From positions 6,415 to 70,414 of the forward strand of contig DAOOWV010000001.1 in NCBI GenBank assembly GCA_035371485.1: a stretch of DNA of 64,000 nucleotides. Direction: 5' to 3'. Positions 1 through 8,114 of this stretch are shown piece after piece (the first letter of the stretch is position 1; every line of letters starts with the position of its first letter). The position numbers were made by a program, and so were the translations under genes. The DNA is from DAOOWV01 sp035371485. Lineage in GTDB: Bacteria; Patescibacteriota; Dojkabacteria; JAFGLO01. The notes beneath the pieces are model-generated. The model did not search any database and was not told where the DNA came from. It saw nothing but the letters and a program-made list of their open reading frames with translations.

Positions 1-569
1 CCGCAACAATTATATTTCTTGTAAGCATTAAATTTTCAAGTGAAGTCAGTGCAATTGGGAGTGCTGGTTTTGTTGGAAGTGTGTTAGGTTTTATGATATT
101 CAATTTTCACCCATGGATGATATATGGAGGAAGTTCTGCTAAAACAATATATGGTTTTATTGTTGCTTCTCTGGGCGTAATTGGGGGAGCAAAATTGGCT
201 ACGACTTTTATGGTTGCTGCCTTACCGGTGGTAGATATGATTTTTGTTATTGTACAAAGAGTTATTGAAAAGAAGACAATATCCCCAAATGCAATAATGC
301 GTACAGGAGATAAAAGGCATTTACATCACAAATTAATGATACTAGGGTTTTCTGAACCTCAAATAGCTTTTTTTGAATATGGGGTTACATTGATAGTAGG
401 TATATTGGGTGTTACCGTGTCGGGAATTAGTAAGTTTATTTTTCTTATATTTGTTCCAATATTTATGTTTGGATTGATATATTTTATAACCATAAAGAGC
501 AAAAAAGCTGAGGCACTTGCTCAAACTCAAAAAGATACTCAAACCTCTGAAGAAAAGTATTCTTACTGA
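1..569 (+). CDS. WecA/TagO/MraY-like polyprenyl-phosphate glycosyl-1-phosphate transferase, 5' end outside window
   Basis: The reading frame is open from the window edge, so the N-terminal half is missing. What remains is several hydrophobic segments, the family signature H-L-H-H (nt 318-329) after a basic stretch, and the upstream P-V-V-D-M motif. Members of this family transfer a sugar-1-phosphate from a UDP-sugar to undecaprenyl phosphate at the cytoplasmic face of the membrane, starting cell-wall or surface-polysaccharide synthesis. Odd point: where the family has the Mg-binding M-G-D-(S/T)-G-S motif, this protein reads Y-G-G-S-S-A (nt 123-140), so the conserved Asp is absent. The C-terminal tail is short and hydrophilic. 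The stop codon overlaps the end of the convergent enolase-like gene by a few bases. Family assignment is good; substrate cannot be told. Confidence 0.75.
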   Translation, partial: ATIIFLVSIKFSSEVSAIGSAGFVGSVLGFMIFNFHPWMIYGGSSAKTIYGFIVASLGVIGGAKLATTFMVAALPVVDMIFVIVQRVIEKKTISPNAIMRTGDKRHLHHKLMILGFSEPQIAFFEYGVTLIVGILGVTVSGISKFIFLIFVPIFMFGLIYFITIKSKKAEALAQTQKDTQTSEEKYSY

Positions 570-1888
570 TTTATATTCAGTATTTTTCTAGCCATTTCAG
601 GTGTTATCATCCTCATAAATTCATTTAATTTGTCTATACCATAGGAGTTATATAATGAACCTGCCTTTATTAGCTCTGATTGAGTACCAATAGTTAGGTG
701 TGATGAAATGACATCACCCGTTGAAGTTGTGTTATCAGAGATCATGATTTTAAGGTTATTTTTCTTACAGATTGCAATATTACTCAATACGTTACTTATT
801 AATCCTGATCCCTGAGTTGAAAGTGCAACCATGTTCGTACCGCCAGTTTTTACTACTTTTTCGATCAGATCCTCATCATTATTGACTAATTCATCCACAA
901 TACAGAACCTACCTTGTGCTTCCATTAATGGGTTAATTGCTGAATATCCAGGCCAATCATCTTTGTCAAATGCATTTTCAATAGCAACAATTGTATATTT
1001 GGATACCAAGTCAATATAGAATTCTAATAATTCTTTATATTGTCCTTCAATGTTTAACGTTTTATCATTTAATTTTTGGTGGGGAAAGATGTAAAGTTGC
1101 CTTTCTTTTATGTAGTAATCAGACATGTTAGGGTTAATATAGATTCCGACCTCTCCTTTGGGATCGTAGTTGCATTGTGTAATAGCTTCAGTAATAAGGT
1201 CAAGCGCTGTCTGGTCATTTTCAAGATTCGGAATAAATCCTCCTCTTACTCCAACTCCCGATTCAAACTTATTTTTTTCAAGTAATTCCTTAAGTTTATG
1301 AGTTATTTCACTACCTGCCCTTATTTTTTCTCTGATATCCTTAATTCCGAGAGGAATAATTCCGAATTCGTTTATTGCCAGATTATTAGAATTTTTGTTT
1401 CCACCTTCCATTAATATAATAACAGGTGTAGGGAATGCAAGGTTGGGTGCAAAGGCAACCGAATAATTCTTTTTAAGAAGTTGAGTTACATGTGAGTAAA
1501 TAGGTATTTTATCAATGTATGCTCCTGCTTTTAAAACTGCGATAGATACGGCTAATGCACTATTGGCTCCAACATTAATAAGGTCCCTGGATAAATCGAT
1601 CTCTTTTATTATGTTGTCAATTTTTTGCTGTTCACGTGGATCTATTCCAATAAGATTTGGGGTAATCATTATATCGATATTAACTAGAGCTTGAAGAACT
1701 CCTTTTCCATTGTATTTATCTTTGGCATTTTCGTCTCTTAACTCCTTAATTGGGCTGTTTGGGGAAATTACAGGGACTGACGCAAAATGTCTTGAATCAT
1801 CGGATAAGATTAGTTCTACCTCAACAGTGGGATTACCATTTTGATCAAGAATTTGTCTTGGAATTATATCTTTGATTTTTAAATCCAT
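563..1888 (-). CDS. eno: Enolase-family protein with degenerate active site
   Basis: The 441-residue protein aligns end to end with enolase: an N-terminal R-Q-I-L-D-x-N-G-N-P-T-V motif, I-N-E-F-G-I, I-E-N-A-F-D-K-D-D-W and the C-terminal I-K-A-G segment. Enolase normally converts 2-phosphoglycerate to phosphoenolpyruvate. Nearly every catalytic position is changed. The mobile S-G-A-S loop reads V-I-S-P; G-D-E-G-G is G-V-R-G-G (catalytic Glu to Arg); the metal-binding M-D-C-A-A-S reads I-N-P-N-M-S (Asp to Asn); the catalytic Lys in L-I-K-F-N-Q reads V-A-L-S-T-Q; S-H-R-S reads S-D-N-T. The frame is intact, so it appears to be maintained. It may be a moonlighting or structural pseudoenzyme, or a divergent enzyme with another reaction. 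It lies 17 nt downstream of gyrA on the same strand. Confidence 0.8.
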   Translation of the reverse strand: MDLKIKDIIPRQILDQNGNPTVEVELILSDDSRHFASVPVISPNSPIKELRDENAKDKYNGKGVLQALVNIDIMITPNLIGIDPREQQKIDNIIKEIDLSRDLINVGANSALAVSIAVLKAGAYIDKIPIYSHVTQLLKKNYSVAFAPNLAFPTPVIILMEGGNKNSNNLAINEFGIIPLGIKDIREKIRAGSEITHKLKELLEKNKFESGVGVRGGFIPNLENDQTALDLITEAITQCNYDPKGEVGIYINPNMSDYYIKERQLYIFPHQKLNDKTLNIEGQYKELLEFYIDLVSKYTIVAIENAFDKDDWPGYSAINPLMEAQGRFCIVDELVNNDEDLIEKVVKTGGTNMVALSTQGSGLISNVLSNIAICKKNNLKIMISDNTTSTGDVISSHLTIGTQSELIKAGSLYNSYGIDKLNEFMRMITPEMARKILNINQ

Positions 1889-1905
1889 CTTAAGTTGTTA
1901 TTAAC

Positions 1906-4530
1906 TTATTCTTCAATTGCAAACGCACACACTTTATCATTTTCTCCAATATTCATAATTTTTACCCCTTGAGTCATTCTTGAAAGTGTTGGAACCTTTT
2001 CTGTACTTGTTTTTATCAAAATTCCATTATGTGAGACAACGATTAACTCCATAGGATTTGTAGTTGAAACCACCTTAATTGCGGAGACATTTCCCGTTTT
2101 GTTTGTTCTTTTCAACGTAAATATTCCTTTTCCAGCTCTTTTTTGTGTAGGATATTGCTCAAGTTTTGTCATTTTGCCGTAACCTCTTTCTGATAAAATC
2201 AGCACCTTAATATCGTTCGGTCCGACTCTGTCCATACTTACTACGTAATCATCCTGTTTTGAGAAACGAATACCTAAAACTCCTTTTGTATTTCTTGCTG
2301 TTGGTTTAATATCCTTTTCCTTAAATCTAATGGCTTTGCCTTGGGAAGTAATCAACAATATCTCGTTGGAATTATCTGTAGGTGTAACGTTTAAAAGTTC
2401 GTCTCCTTCGTTAATTATTATCGCGATTAAACCACTATTTCTAATGCTTTCGTATTCTGCAATTAATGTCTTTTTGACTAGTCCGGATTTGGTTGCAAAT
2501 AAAAGATAATTGTTCTGGCTATTATTATCAGGTTTTATCATTATTGTTGATATTTTTTCGTCAGTATCAATTTGAATGAAATTTACAATAGGTGTTCCTT
2601 TGGCCTGTTTGCTAAATTCCGGAATTTGATGTGCCTTAATCTCAAATACTCTTCCTCTTGAGGTAAAGAATAAGATACTGTCATGGGTATTGCATGTTAA
2701 CAAATGCTTAATAAAATCGTCATCTTTGGTTTTTGCAGCAATAGTCCCTTTTCCACCTCTTTTTTGTGTTTTGTAAAGTGTGGGTGAGACTCTTTTAATA
2801 TATCCAGAATTACTAACTGTAATAATTGTTGGTTCGTTTGCAATTAAATCTTCCTCATCAAAGCTACCAATAGCACCTTTTACAATTTTAGTTCTCCTTT
2901 TGTCCCCATATTTAGCTTTTAACTCTTCCAATTCTTTCGTAATCTCTCTGAGAATATTACCTTCTGTTGATAAAACCTCATTAAGTTCTTTTACAAATTT
3001 TTGAACATCAACATATTCTTCTTCAATTTTTTGTCTTTCAAGTGCTGCAAGTCTTCTAAGTGGCATATCTAATATTGCCTGAGCTTGAACTTCTGAAAGA
3101 TTGAATTTCTTAATAAGATTTTCTTTGGCTTCTTCTTGATTCTTTGAAGCGCGAATGGTTGCAATTACCTCGTCAAGATGATCAAGCGCAATCTTTAAAC
3201 CTTCTAAAATATGTTCTCTATAACGTGCCTGTGCAAGCTCAAATTCAACTTTTCTAATTGTAACAATCATTCTGTGAGAAATGAAATGCTCGAGTGTATC
3301 TTTCAATGTAACAGTTCGTGGCTCATTATTAACCAAAGCGATCATGTTGGCATTAAAAGCCTTTTGCATATCGGTTAATTTGAAAAGCTTGTTAAGTACT
3401 ACCTGTGGATTTGCTGCTTTTGACAATGTTATTACAACCCTCATACCCTCTCTGCTACTTTCATCTCTTAAATCAGAAATACCTTTAATTTTTTGTAATT
3501 TTACGAGTTGTGCTATTTTTTCGACTAAAAATGCCTTGTTGGTTTGATAGGGTAGTTCTTTAATTACTATGTGATATTTTCCATCTTTTGTTTCTTCAAT
3601 GTCAGCCTTGGCTCTCATAACGATTCTTCCATTACCAGTTTCGTATACTTCCCTTATGCTTTTTTGATCATAGATGATTCCATAAGTAGGAAAATCTGGA
3701 CCTGGAATATATTTCATTAATTCATCAACTTTTATGTCCGAATTAAAAACAGGATAAAGAGATTCTCCTTCCTTAAGTTGAATTTCTTCACCTTCTTGGC
3801 AGTAGCTAGATAAATAACTTTCTGGTTCTTGTTCAAGTAGTTTTGGTATTTTTTCTTTCTTTTCTCTCTCAAGTCTTAATTCGTTATATCTGCTTATTCC
3901 TTGCCATTTATTTCCCTTGTCAATCATTGCTAATACGCCATCGATAATTTCACCTAGATTGTGTGGTGGTATTTTGGTTGCCATACCTACAGCAATACCA
4001 TCACAGCCATTACATATCAGGTTAGGAAACATAGTTGGTAAAACAGTAGGCTCTTTTCTAGTAGCATCGTAGTTAGGTACAAATTGTACAGTACCTTTAT
4101 CTAGCTCAGAAAGCATAGCCATTGCATGTTTTGTCATTCTTGCTTCGGTATATCTTTGTTGAGCTGGTGGATCTCCATCTATTGATCCAAAGTTTCCCTG
4201 TCCATCAACAAGTGTATATCTGGTTCCAAAATCTTGTGCCATATTAACAAGTGTTTGATATGCAGCTGCATCTCCGTGTGGGTGATAGTTACCTGTTGTG
4301 TCTCCGATAATTTTGGCACATTTTCTATAGTGGGCTGTAGGACTTAGTTTTAAATCATTCATTGCAACTAAAATACGTCTTTGTGAAGGCTTAAGTCCAT
4401 CTCTTATGTCAGGCAGTGCTCTTGAGACAATTACACTCATAGAATAGTCAATATAACTTTTCTTTATTTCATCTGTAATATTTATCGCAAGAGTTGCACT
4501 TTGATTATTTTTCGGGTTCTGGTTCTCCAT
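1906..4530 (-). CDS. gyrA: DNA gyrase subunit A
   Basis: This 874-residue type IIA topoisomerase subunit cuts and religates DNA and, with GyrB, introduces negative supercoils. Visible are the N-terminal I-D-Y-S-M-S-V-I segment, the winged-helix motif Y-H-P-H-G-D (residues 82-87), the active-site Tyr127 in A-Q-Q-R-Y-T-E-A-R, and a C-terminal pinwheel domain that contains the GyrA box Q-K-R-G-G-K-G. That box makes gyrase more likely than topoisomerase IV. A charged insertion of about 50 residues follows the active-site domain (around residues 205-260). Positions equal to E. coli Ser83 and Asp87 are Ala88 and Gln92. The gene starts at ATG with no Shine-Dalgarno sequence. A 20-bp palindrome lies about 63 bp upstream. 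The enolase-like gene follows closely, so co-transcription is likely. Confidence 0.95.
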   Translation of the reverse strand: MENQNPKNNQSATLAINITDEIKKSYIDYSMSVIVSRALPDIRDGLKPSQRRILVAMNDLKLSPTAHYRKCAKIIGDTTGNYHPHGDAAAYQTLVNMAQDFGTRYTLVDGQGNFGSIDGDPPAQQRYTEARMTKHAMAMLSELDKGTVQFVPNYDATRKEPTVLPTMFPNLICNGCDGIAVGMATKIPPHNLGEIIDGVLAMIDKGNKWQGISRYNELRLEREKKEKIPKLLEQEPESYLSSYCQEGEEIQLKEGESLYPVFNSDIKVDELMKYIPGPDFPTYGIIYDQKSIREVYETGNGRIVMRAKADIEETKDGKYHIVIKELPYQTNKAFLVEKIAQLVKLQKIKGISDLRDESSREGMRVVITLSKAANPQVVLNKLFKLTDMQKAFNANMIALVNNEPRTVTLKDTLEHFISHRMIVTIRKVEFELAQARYREHILEGLKIALDHLDEVIATIRASKNQEEAKENLIKKFNLSEVQAQAILDMPLRRLAALERQKIEEEYVDVQKFVKELNEVLSTEGNILREITKELEELKAKYGDKRRTKIVKGAIGSFDEEDLIANEPTIITVSNSGYIKRVSPTLYKTQKRGGKGTIAAKTKDDDFIKHLLTCNTHDSILFFTSRGRVFEIKAHQIPEFSKQAKGTPIVNFIQIDTDEKISTIMIKPDNNSQNNYLLFATKSGLVKKTLIAEYESIRNSGLIAIIINEGDELLNVTPTDNSNEILLITSQGKAIRFKEKDIKPTARNTKGVLGIRFSKQDDYVVSMDRVGPNDIKVLILSERGYGKMTKLEQYPTQKRAGKGIFTLKRTNKTGNVSAIKVVSTTNPMELIVVSHNGILIKTSTEKVPTLSRMTQGVKIMNIGENDKVCAFAIEE

Positions 4531-4592
4531 AGCAATGTGGGTTTAAATTTAATGATTATATATTATTTCTAAGCAGATCTTACCTTGGACTC

Positions 4593-4612
4593 ATTATCAA
4601 AGGTTTGATAAT
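4593..4612. promoter_or_regulatory. 20-bp palindrome upstream of gyrA
   Basis: ATTATCAAA-GG-TTTGATAAT is a perfect inverted repeat with 9-bp arms, centred about 73 nt before the gyrA start codon in the gap between gyrA and the L,D-transpeptidase gene. It looks like a dimeric-regulator operator; no T-tract follows, so a terminator is unlikely. A TATAAT-like box for gyrA lies between it and the start codon. Confidence 0.45.
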
Positions 4613-4717
4613 CGAAACAATTTCCAAGATATTTTTCCAAAAATTTGGGTAAATAAAATTTGCTCAATAGATAGATTTTATCATTTATTTGACCACTTGT
4701 ACATGAGCTTATAATAG

Positions 4718-5386
4718 CTATTCAATATTCACAACAATATCTCCTATATGGTAGAGATCACAAATTTTTAAAATATCGTCATTATGGAAATAAATACATC
4801 CGGGAGACTTGGGTGTTCCAAGTATTTCGGGTGTATCTGTGCCATGTAAGGCTCTTAAGGTTGAATTCCATACTCCATTTTTATATACATCAAGTCCTAA
4901 AAGACATGGTCCATACATTGGAGTAAGTCCTTCGTCTCTGTAGTATGCGATTTTCCAGACATTAGGATACGCTCTTCTATCTGGATTTTTCTCATCCCCA
5001 GAGGCAATAGTATATTTTTGAACAAAACTATCTTCGATAAAAGTGTAGGCCGTTTGCTCTGAAATATCTACAATTATGTAGTTTTTATCAAGAGTAACTG
5101 GGGCATTTTTTTCATTAATTAGTGCTAAAGCAGATGCCTTTTTAAGTTTTGCATCAGATATTTCATTGTTTTTTTGAATGTATGTAAAATCAATTTGGTA
5201 CTTAGGAATCGTCGAGAAGTCTTGTCGAGAATAAGAGAGCGTGTTGAAAGTCTTTGTTTGGTAAAGCAAAAACACTCCCGAAGTAATTATGACCATTTGA
5301 CATACGAGTGTCAATTGTGCTATAACTGTATTCTGAGGTTTTTGTGGTCTATAGTTTAAAGTTCTATAGTTTAACGTTTTATACAT
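4718..5386 (-). CDS. Membrane-anchored L,D-transpeptidase (YkuD domain)
   Basis: The 222-residue protein has a short cytoplasmic tail, one transmembrane segment (about residues 24-42) and a C-terminal YkuD domain. The catalytic signature is present: A-L-H-G-T-D, then a spacer, then S-P-G-C-I-Y-F, with Cys as nucleophile. L,D-transpeptidases make 3-3 peptidoglycan cross-links or attach proteins to the wall, outside the membrane. The N-terminus holds a small direct repeat (T-L-N-Y-R twice) encoded by a duplicated segment. The gene is divergent from greA with only 12-18 bp between starts, so the greA promoter lies inside its 5' end. Function is secure; the exact cross-linking role is not. Confidence 0.88.
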   Translation of the reverse strand: MYKTLNYRTLNYRPQKPQNTVIAQLTLVCQMVIITSGVFLLYQTKTFNTLSYSRQDFSTIPKYQIDFTYIQKNNEISDAKLKKASALALINEKNAPVTLDKNYIIVDISEQTAYTFIEDSFVQKYTIASGDEKNPDRRAYPNVWKIAYYRDEGLTPMYGPCLLGLDVYKNGVWNSTLRALHGTDTPEILGTPKSPGCIYFHNDDILKICDLYHIGDIVVNIE

Positions 5387-5400
5387 AAGCTTATTATAAT
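5371..5400 (+). promoter_or_regulatory. Putative greA promoter, apparently leaderless
   Basis: TTAACG (5371-5376), an 18-bp spacer and TATAAT (5395-5400) stand immediately before greA. Transcription would begin about 6 nt after the -10 box, at or next to the ATG at 5405, giving a leaderless mRNA. The box overlaps the in-frame ATG at 5399, which is why 5405 is preferred as start. Confidence 0.5.
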
Positions 5401-5404
5401 GACA

Positions 5405-5869
5405 ATGAGCAAAAAAGTACAGCTTACTGCCAAGTGCTTGGAAAAGCTAAAAAAAGAATTCAATGAGCTTATGCAAATTAAGCTTCCAGAAATGAGAGTA
5501 AGAATGGATGAAGCTAGGAAAAGTGGTGATTTAGCTGAAAATACAGGATGGGATCTTATTCAAGAAGAATATAACAATGCAATGACGCGAGCTGAAGAGT
5601 TAGATGAAATTATTAAGAGAGCTACTTTGATTTCCGACTGTTCTCTCTCAGGTATTTCAATAGGATGTAAGGTATCTGTTGAGTTGGATGGAAAAGCAAA
5701 GACCTATATGTTAGTTTCAGATAAGGAGGCTGATCCTTCAAATAATACCATATCTGATAAATCTCCATTAGGAAGTGCATTAATTGGTAAAGCAATTGGT
5801 AAAACAGTATCATATAAAACTCCTGATGGAAGAAATGTAAATGTCAAGATTTTGAAGATAGAAAAATAG
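5405..5869 (+). CDS. greA: Transcription elongation factor GreA
   Basis: GreA inserts into the secondary channel of RNA polymerase and stimulates cleavage of backtracked transcripts. The protein has the N-terminal coiled-coil with the acidic tip motif G-D-L-A-E-N (the Asp and Glu that coordinate Mg) and the C-terminal FKBP-like domain ending in V-N-V-K-I-L-K-I. Length (154 residues from this start) matches the family. An in-frame ATG six bases upstream at 5399 overlaps the TATAAT box, so the second ATG is chosen. The gene is divergent from the L,D-transpeptidase and convergent with the membrane-protein gene downstream, only 3 bp away. Confidence 0.92.
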   Translation: MSKKVQLTAKCLEKLKKEFNELMQIKLPEMRVRMDEARKSGDLAENTGWDLIQEEYNNAMTRAEELDEIIKRATLISDCSLSGISIGCKVSVELDGKAKTYMLVSDKEADPSNNTISDKSPLGSALIGKAIGKTVSYKTPDGRNVNVKILKIEK

Positions 5870-5872
5870 TTT

Positions 5873-6688
5873 CTATATTATTAGGACCATCATAAATACA
5901 AATGTTACCAGTAGTTGAATAAATGAGTCGATGTCTAAATCTCCATTTTGTGCTAAATGTCCAATTTCTATTAAAAAGAACGAAATATTAAAGTAGTAAA
6001 TTGAAGTCTTGATATTTCCTTCGATTCCAAAAAGTAACTTAATTCTTGATATCACTATTATCATTAATATTCCGAGAATCAGTAATATCCAAAAGCTTAT
6101 TTTATCAATAGACCTGAACCCACTTACTAATAAAAATATTATTGAGTATACAATAATTACTAATAGGATTGGAAGTGATCCTGTGAATAAGTTTATCAAA
6201 AGCAATATTGTAAAAAGGATAAAGAATGCAACCGTATCTAGCTCATAAAGTGGGAGACCTTTTTTCATTGCAAATAATATTCTATTTCGTATGCCATATA
6301 AAAAAAATCCCCAAACTAAGACTGAAATGACCGCCCAGAGGTATATGTAATTAGTCTCTCTATGCCACCAAAGAAGTAAAAAAGTATTCAGGATAATTGC
6401 TATTGGATAAATTGTTGTAATTGTACAAAAGTGAATAGAGTGTGTACTTCTAATTGAAAAAATACTATTGTACTTCTGAACGCAATAGATAATGAACTTA
6501 TAGATGATATTAAATAAAAGCAGTATCATTCCCAAAATGTATATTTGTATTGAAAATGAGTTAGCGTGTTTAATTAAAAAAATGAATCCTAGTATTGATA
6601 TCATATAAAGAAACAAATTTATTGCAAATTTGAATTTGGTTTCTGTGAGTGAAAAAAAGTTTTTGTTAATAACTGATTTCTTTCTCAT
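5873..6688 (-). CDS. Multi-pass membrane protein of unknown function
   Basis: I do not recognise this family. The 271-residue protein is almost entirely hydrophobic with about eight predicted transmembrane segments separated by short loops containing Lys, Arg and Asn, such as the loop near residues 130-150. No catalytic motif is visible. Its ATG overlaps the stop codon of the upstream CAP-domain gene (ATGA overlap at 6685-6688), so the two are translationally coupled and probably act together in the envelope. It converges with greA. Confidence 0.7.
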   Translation of the reverse strand: MRKKSVINKNFFSLTETKFKFAINLFLYMISILGFIFLIKHANSFSIQIYILGMILLLFNIIYKFIIYCVQKYNSIFSIRSTHSIHFCTITTIYPIAIILNTFLLLWWHRETNYIYLWAVISVLVWGFFLYGIRNRILFAMKKGLPLYELDTVAFFILFTILLLINLFTGSLPILLVIIVYSIIFLLVSGFRSIDKISFWILLILGILMIIVISRIKLLFGIEGNIKTSIYYFNISFFLIEIGHLAQNGDLDIDSFIQLLVTFVFMMVLII

Positions 6689-7977
6689 ATTATTATTCCA
6701 ATCTTGCTAGTAAGATAAGCATATGCTCCAATTAATAGTATAAATACTTTATATCCTGAAGAACCTGTTTTGTTGGGTGTAAATGAATATCTAATTAATT
6801 CAAAAACTCCCAGTCCTGTTAATGCAATAGGAACTAGTAAAGAATCGTAACGTTTTGTTGTAGTTTTGGTCGTTTCTTGAGTAGTAGCTAGTATTGTTGA
6901 ATTATTCGCAAGTGAATAAATTTCACGTACTGGAAGAGTAACACTTCTATCATTTGTATAAACGATTACCAGCTTAGCATTTGGGATTTCTATATCTTTC
7001 ATGTTGCAGATAATTTCGTTATTAATTTGAGGGCAAGAAGATGGAGGTGAGTTTGAAATGACCTTAACATCAATGATATCTTCAGAATACGGTATTTTTA
7101 ACATATTGTCATTGTCGATATATATATTTTTTATGCTATTACTTCCCATGTTAATTATTTCAAAGTTGATCTCAGTGTTTTCAAGTATTTTGCCATTATT
7201 ATTCAACTCTGCAATTAACCTGTGAATTCCCTCTTTGTCATATTGCGTTCTAATGCTAAATGTACCATTAGAAATTGATGACGTACCAATAGATTCATCG
7301 TCTATTGAGACATGAATTTTTTGATCTTCATTATACTTGGTTATTCCTACAACCCCATGTAACATTCCGTTTATTTTACTTTGTTCTTGGGGATATAAAA
7401 TTTTAATAGACTCTTCTAGGTTTTCAGTGTAATTTTGAGATTCTGAACTGTTAGTTTCGCTACCAAATAGCTGTACAACTAATGTGGTTTCTTTTCCTTG
7501 AAAAAAACCATCCACAATTGCAATACCAATATGTGTATAACTTGCATTCAATATATTTTTTTTATGCAGTTCACTTGACATCCATGACTGATGTACCTTG
7601 AATGAGTCAGAAAAGTCGTAGGCAAGATTTTCCCCAGCAACGGTATAGTCGTAATTACAGTAGAGAATATAACTCCATGGATTTTCACCGGAAGGGCCGT
7701 AGTGAGCCCAATATTGTTTGTCCAGCATGTCATAGGCTTTTATATATGCTGCCATGGTTAGTCGATTGTCTAGCTTGAGTAGGGGAATATTGCTACTTTT
7801 TCTTTCACTATTTGTCAACTGAATTAATAAATCAGAGCTGATGTTACTTGCGAAGGTTTGCTTCAATGCAAATGAACTAAAAACTATTAATATTAAAATA
7901 GAAAATACGTATACAAGGTTCAAGATTTTGTTACGTTTTTGTGATGATTTCTTTTGTGTAAAATACTTGGTCTCCAT
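6685..7977 (-). CDS. CAP/SCP-domain (YkwD-like) extracytoplasmic protein with C-terminal membrane anchor
   Basis: An N-terminal hydrophobic segment (residues 20-42) acts as signal or anchor. Residues about 45-175 form a CAP domain, with N-S-E-R near the start, W-A-H-Y-G, G-E-N-L-A and H-I-G-I-A as landmarks of the bacterial YkwD type. After this come an Ig-like or carbohydrate-binding-like region of unknown family, a linker rich in Thr, and a final transmembrane segment. CAP proteins in bacteria are secreted; some bind or cleave wall polymers or proteins. Coupling to the following membrane protein suggests an envelope role. The molecular activity cannot be assigned. Confidence 0.78.
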   Translation of the reverse strand: METKYFTQKKSSQKRNKILNLVYVFSILILIVFSSFALKQTFASNISSDLLIQLTNSERKSSNIPLLKLDNRLTMAAYIKAYDMLDKQYWAHYGPSGENPWSYILYCNYDYTVAGENLAYDFSDSFKVHQSWMSSELHKKNILNASYTHIGIAIVDGFFQGKETTLVVQLFGSETNSSESQNYTENLEESIKILYPQEQSKINGMLHGVVGITKYNEDQKIHVSIDDESIGTSSISNGTFSIRTQYDKEGIHRLIAELNNNGKILENTEINFEIINMGSNSIKNIYIDNDNMLKIPYSEDIIDVKVISNSPPSSCPQINNEIICNMKDIEIPNAKLVIVYTNDRSVTLPVREIYSLANNSTILATTQETTKTTTKRYDSLLVPIALTGLGVFELIRYSFTPNKTGSSGYKVFILLIGAYAYLTSKIGIII

Positions 7978-8114
7978 TGGGCAAAAATTTTTGTAAGAAC
8001 TTTTAGTTATTACGATAATAGGAAGTGATGATATCTATCAAAATTATAGCACGAATAGGATTATTAATAAATTAATTAAATTAACATAGTGAAAAGTGAC
8101 ACAATTTTACGATG

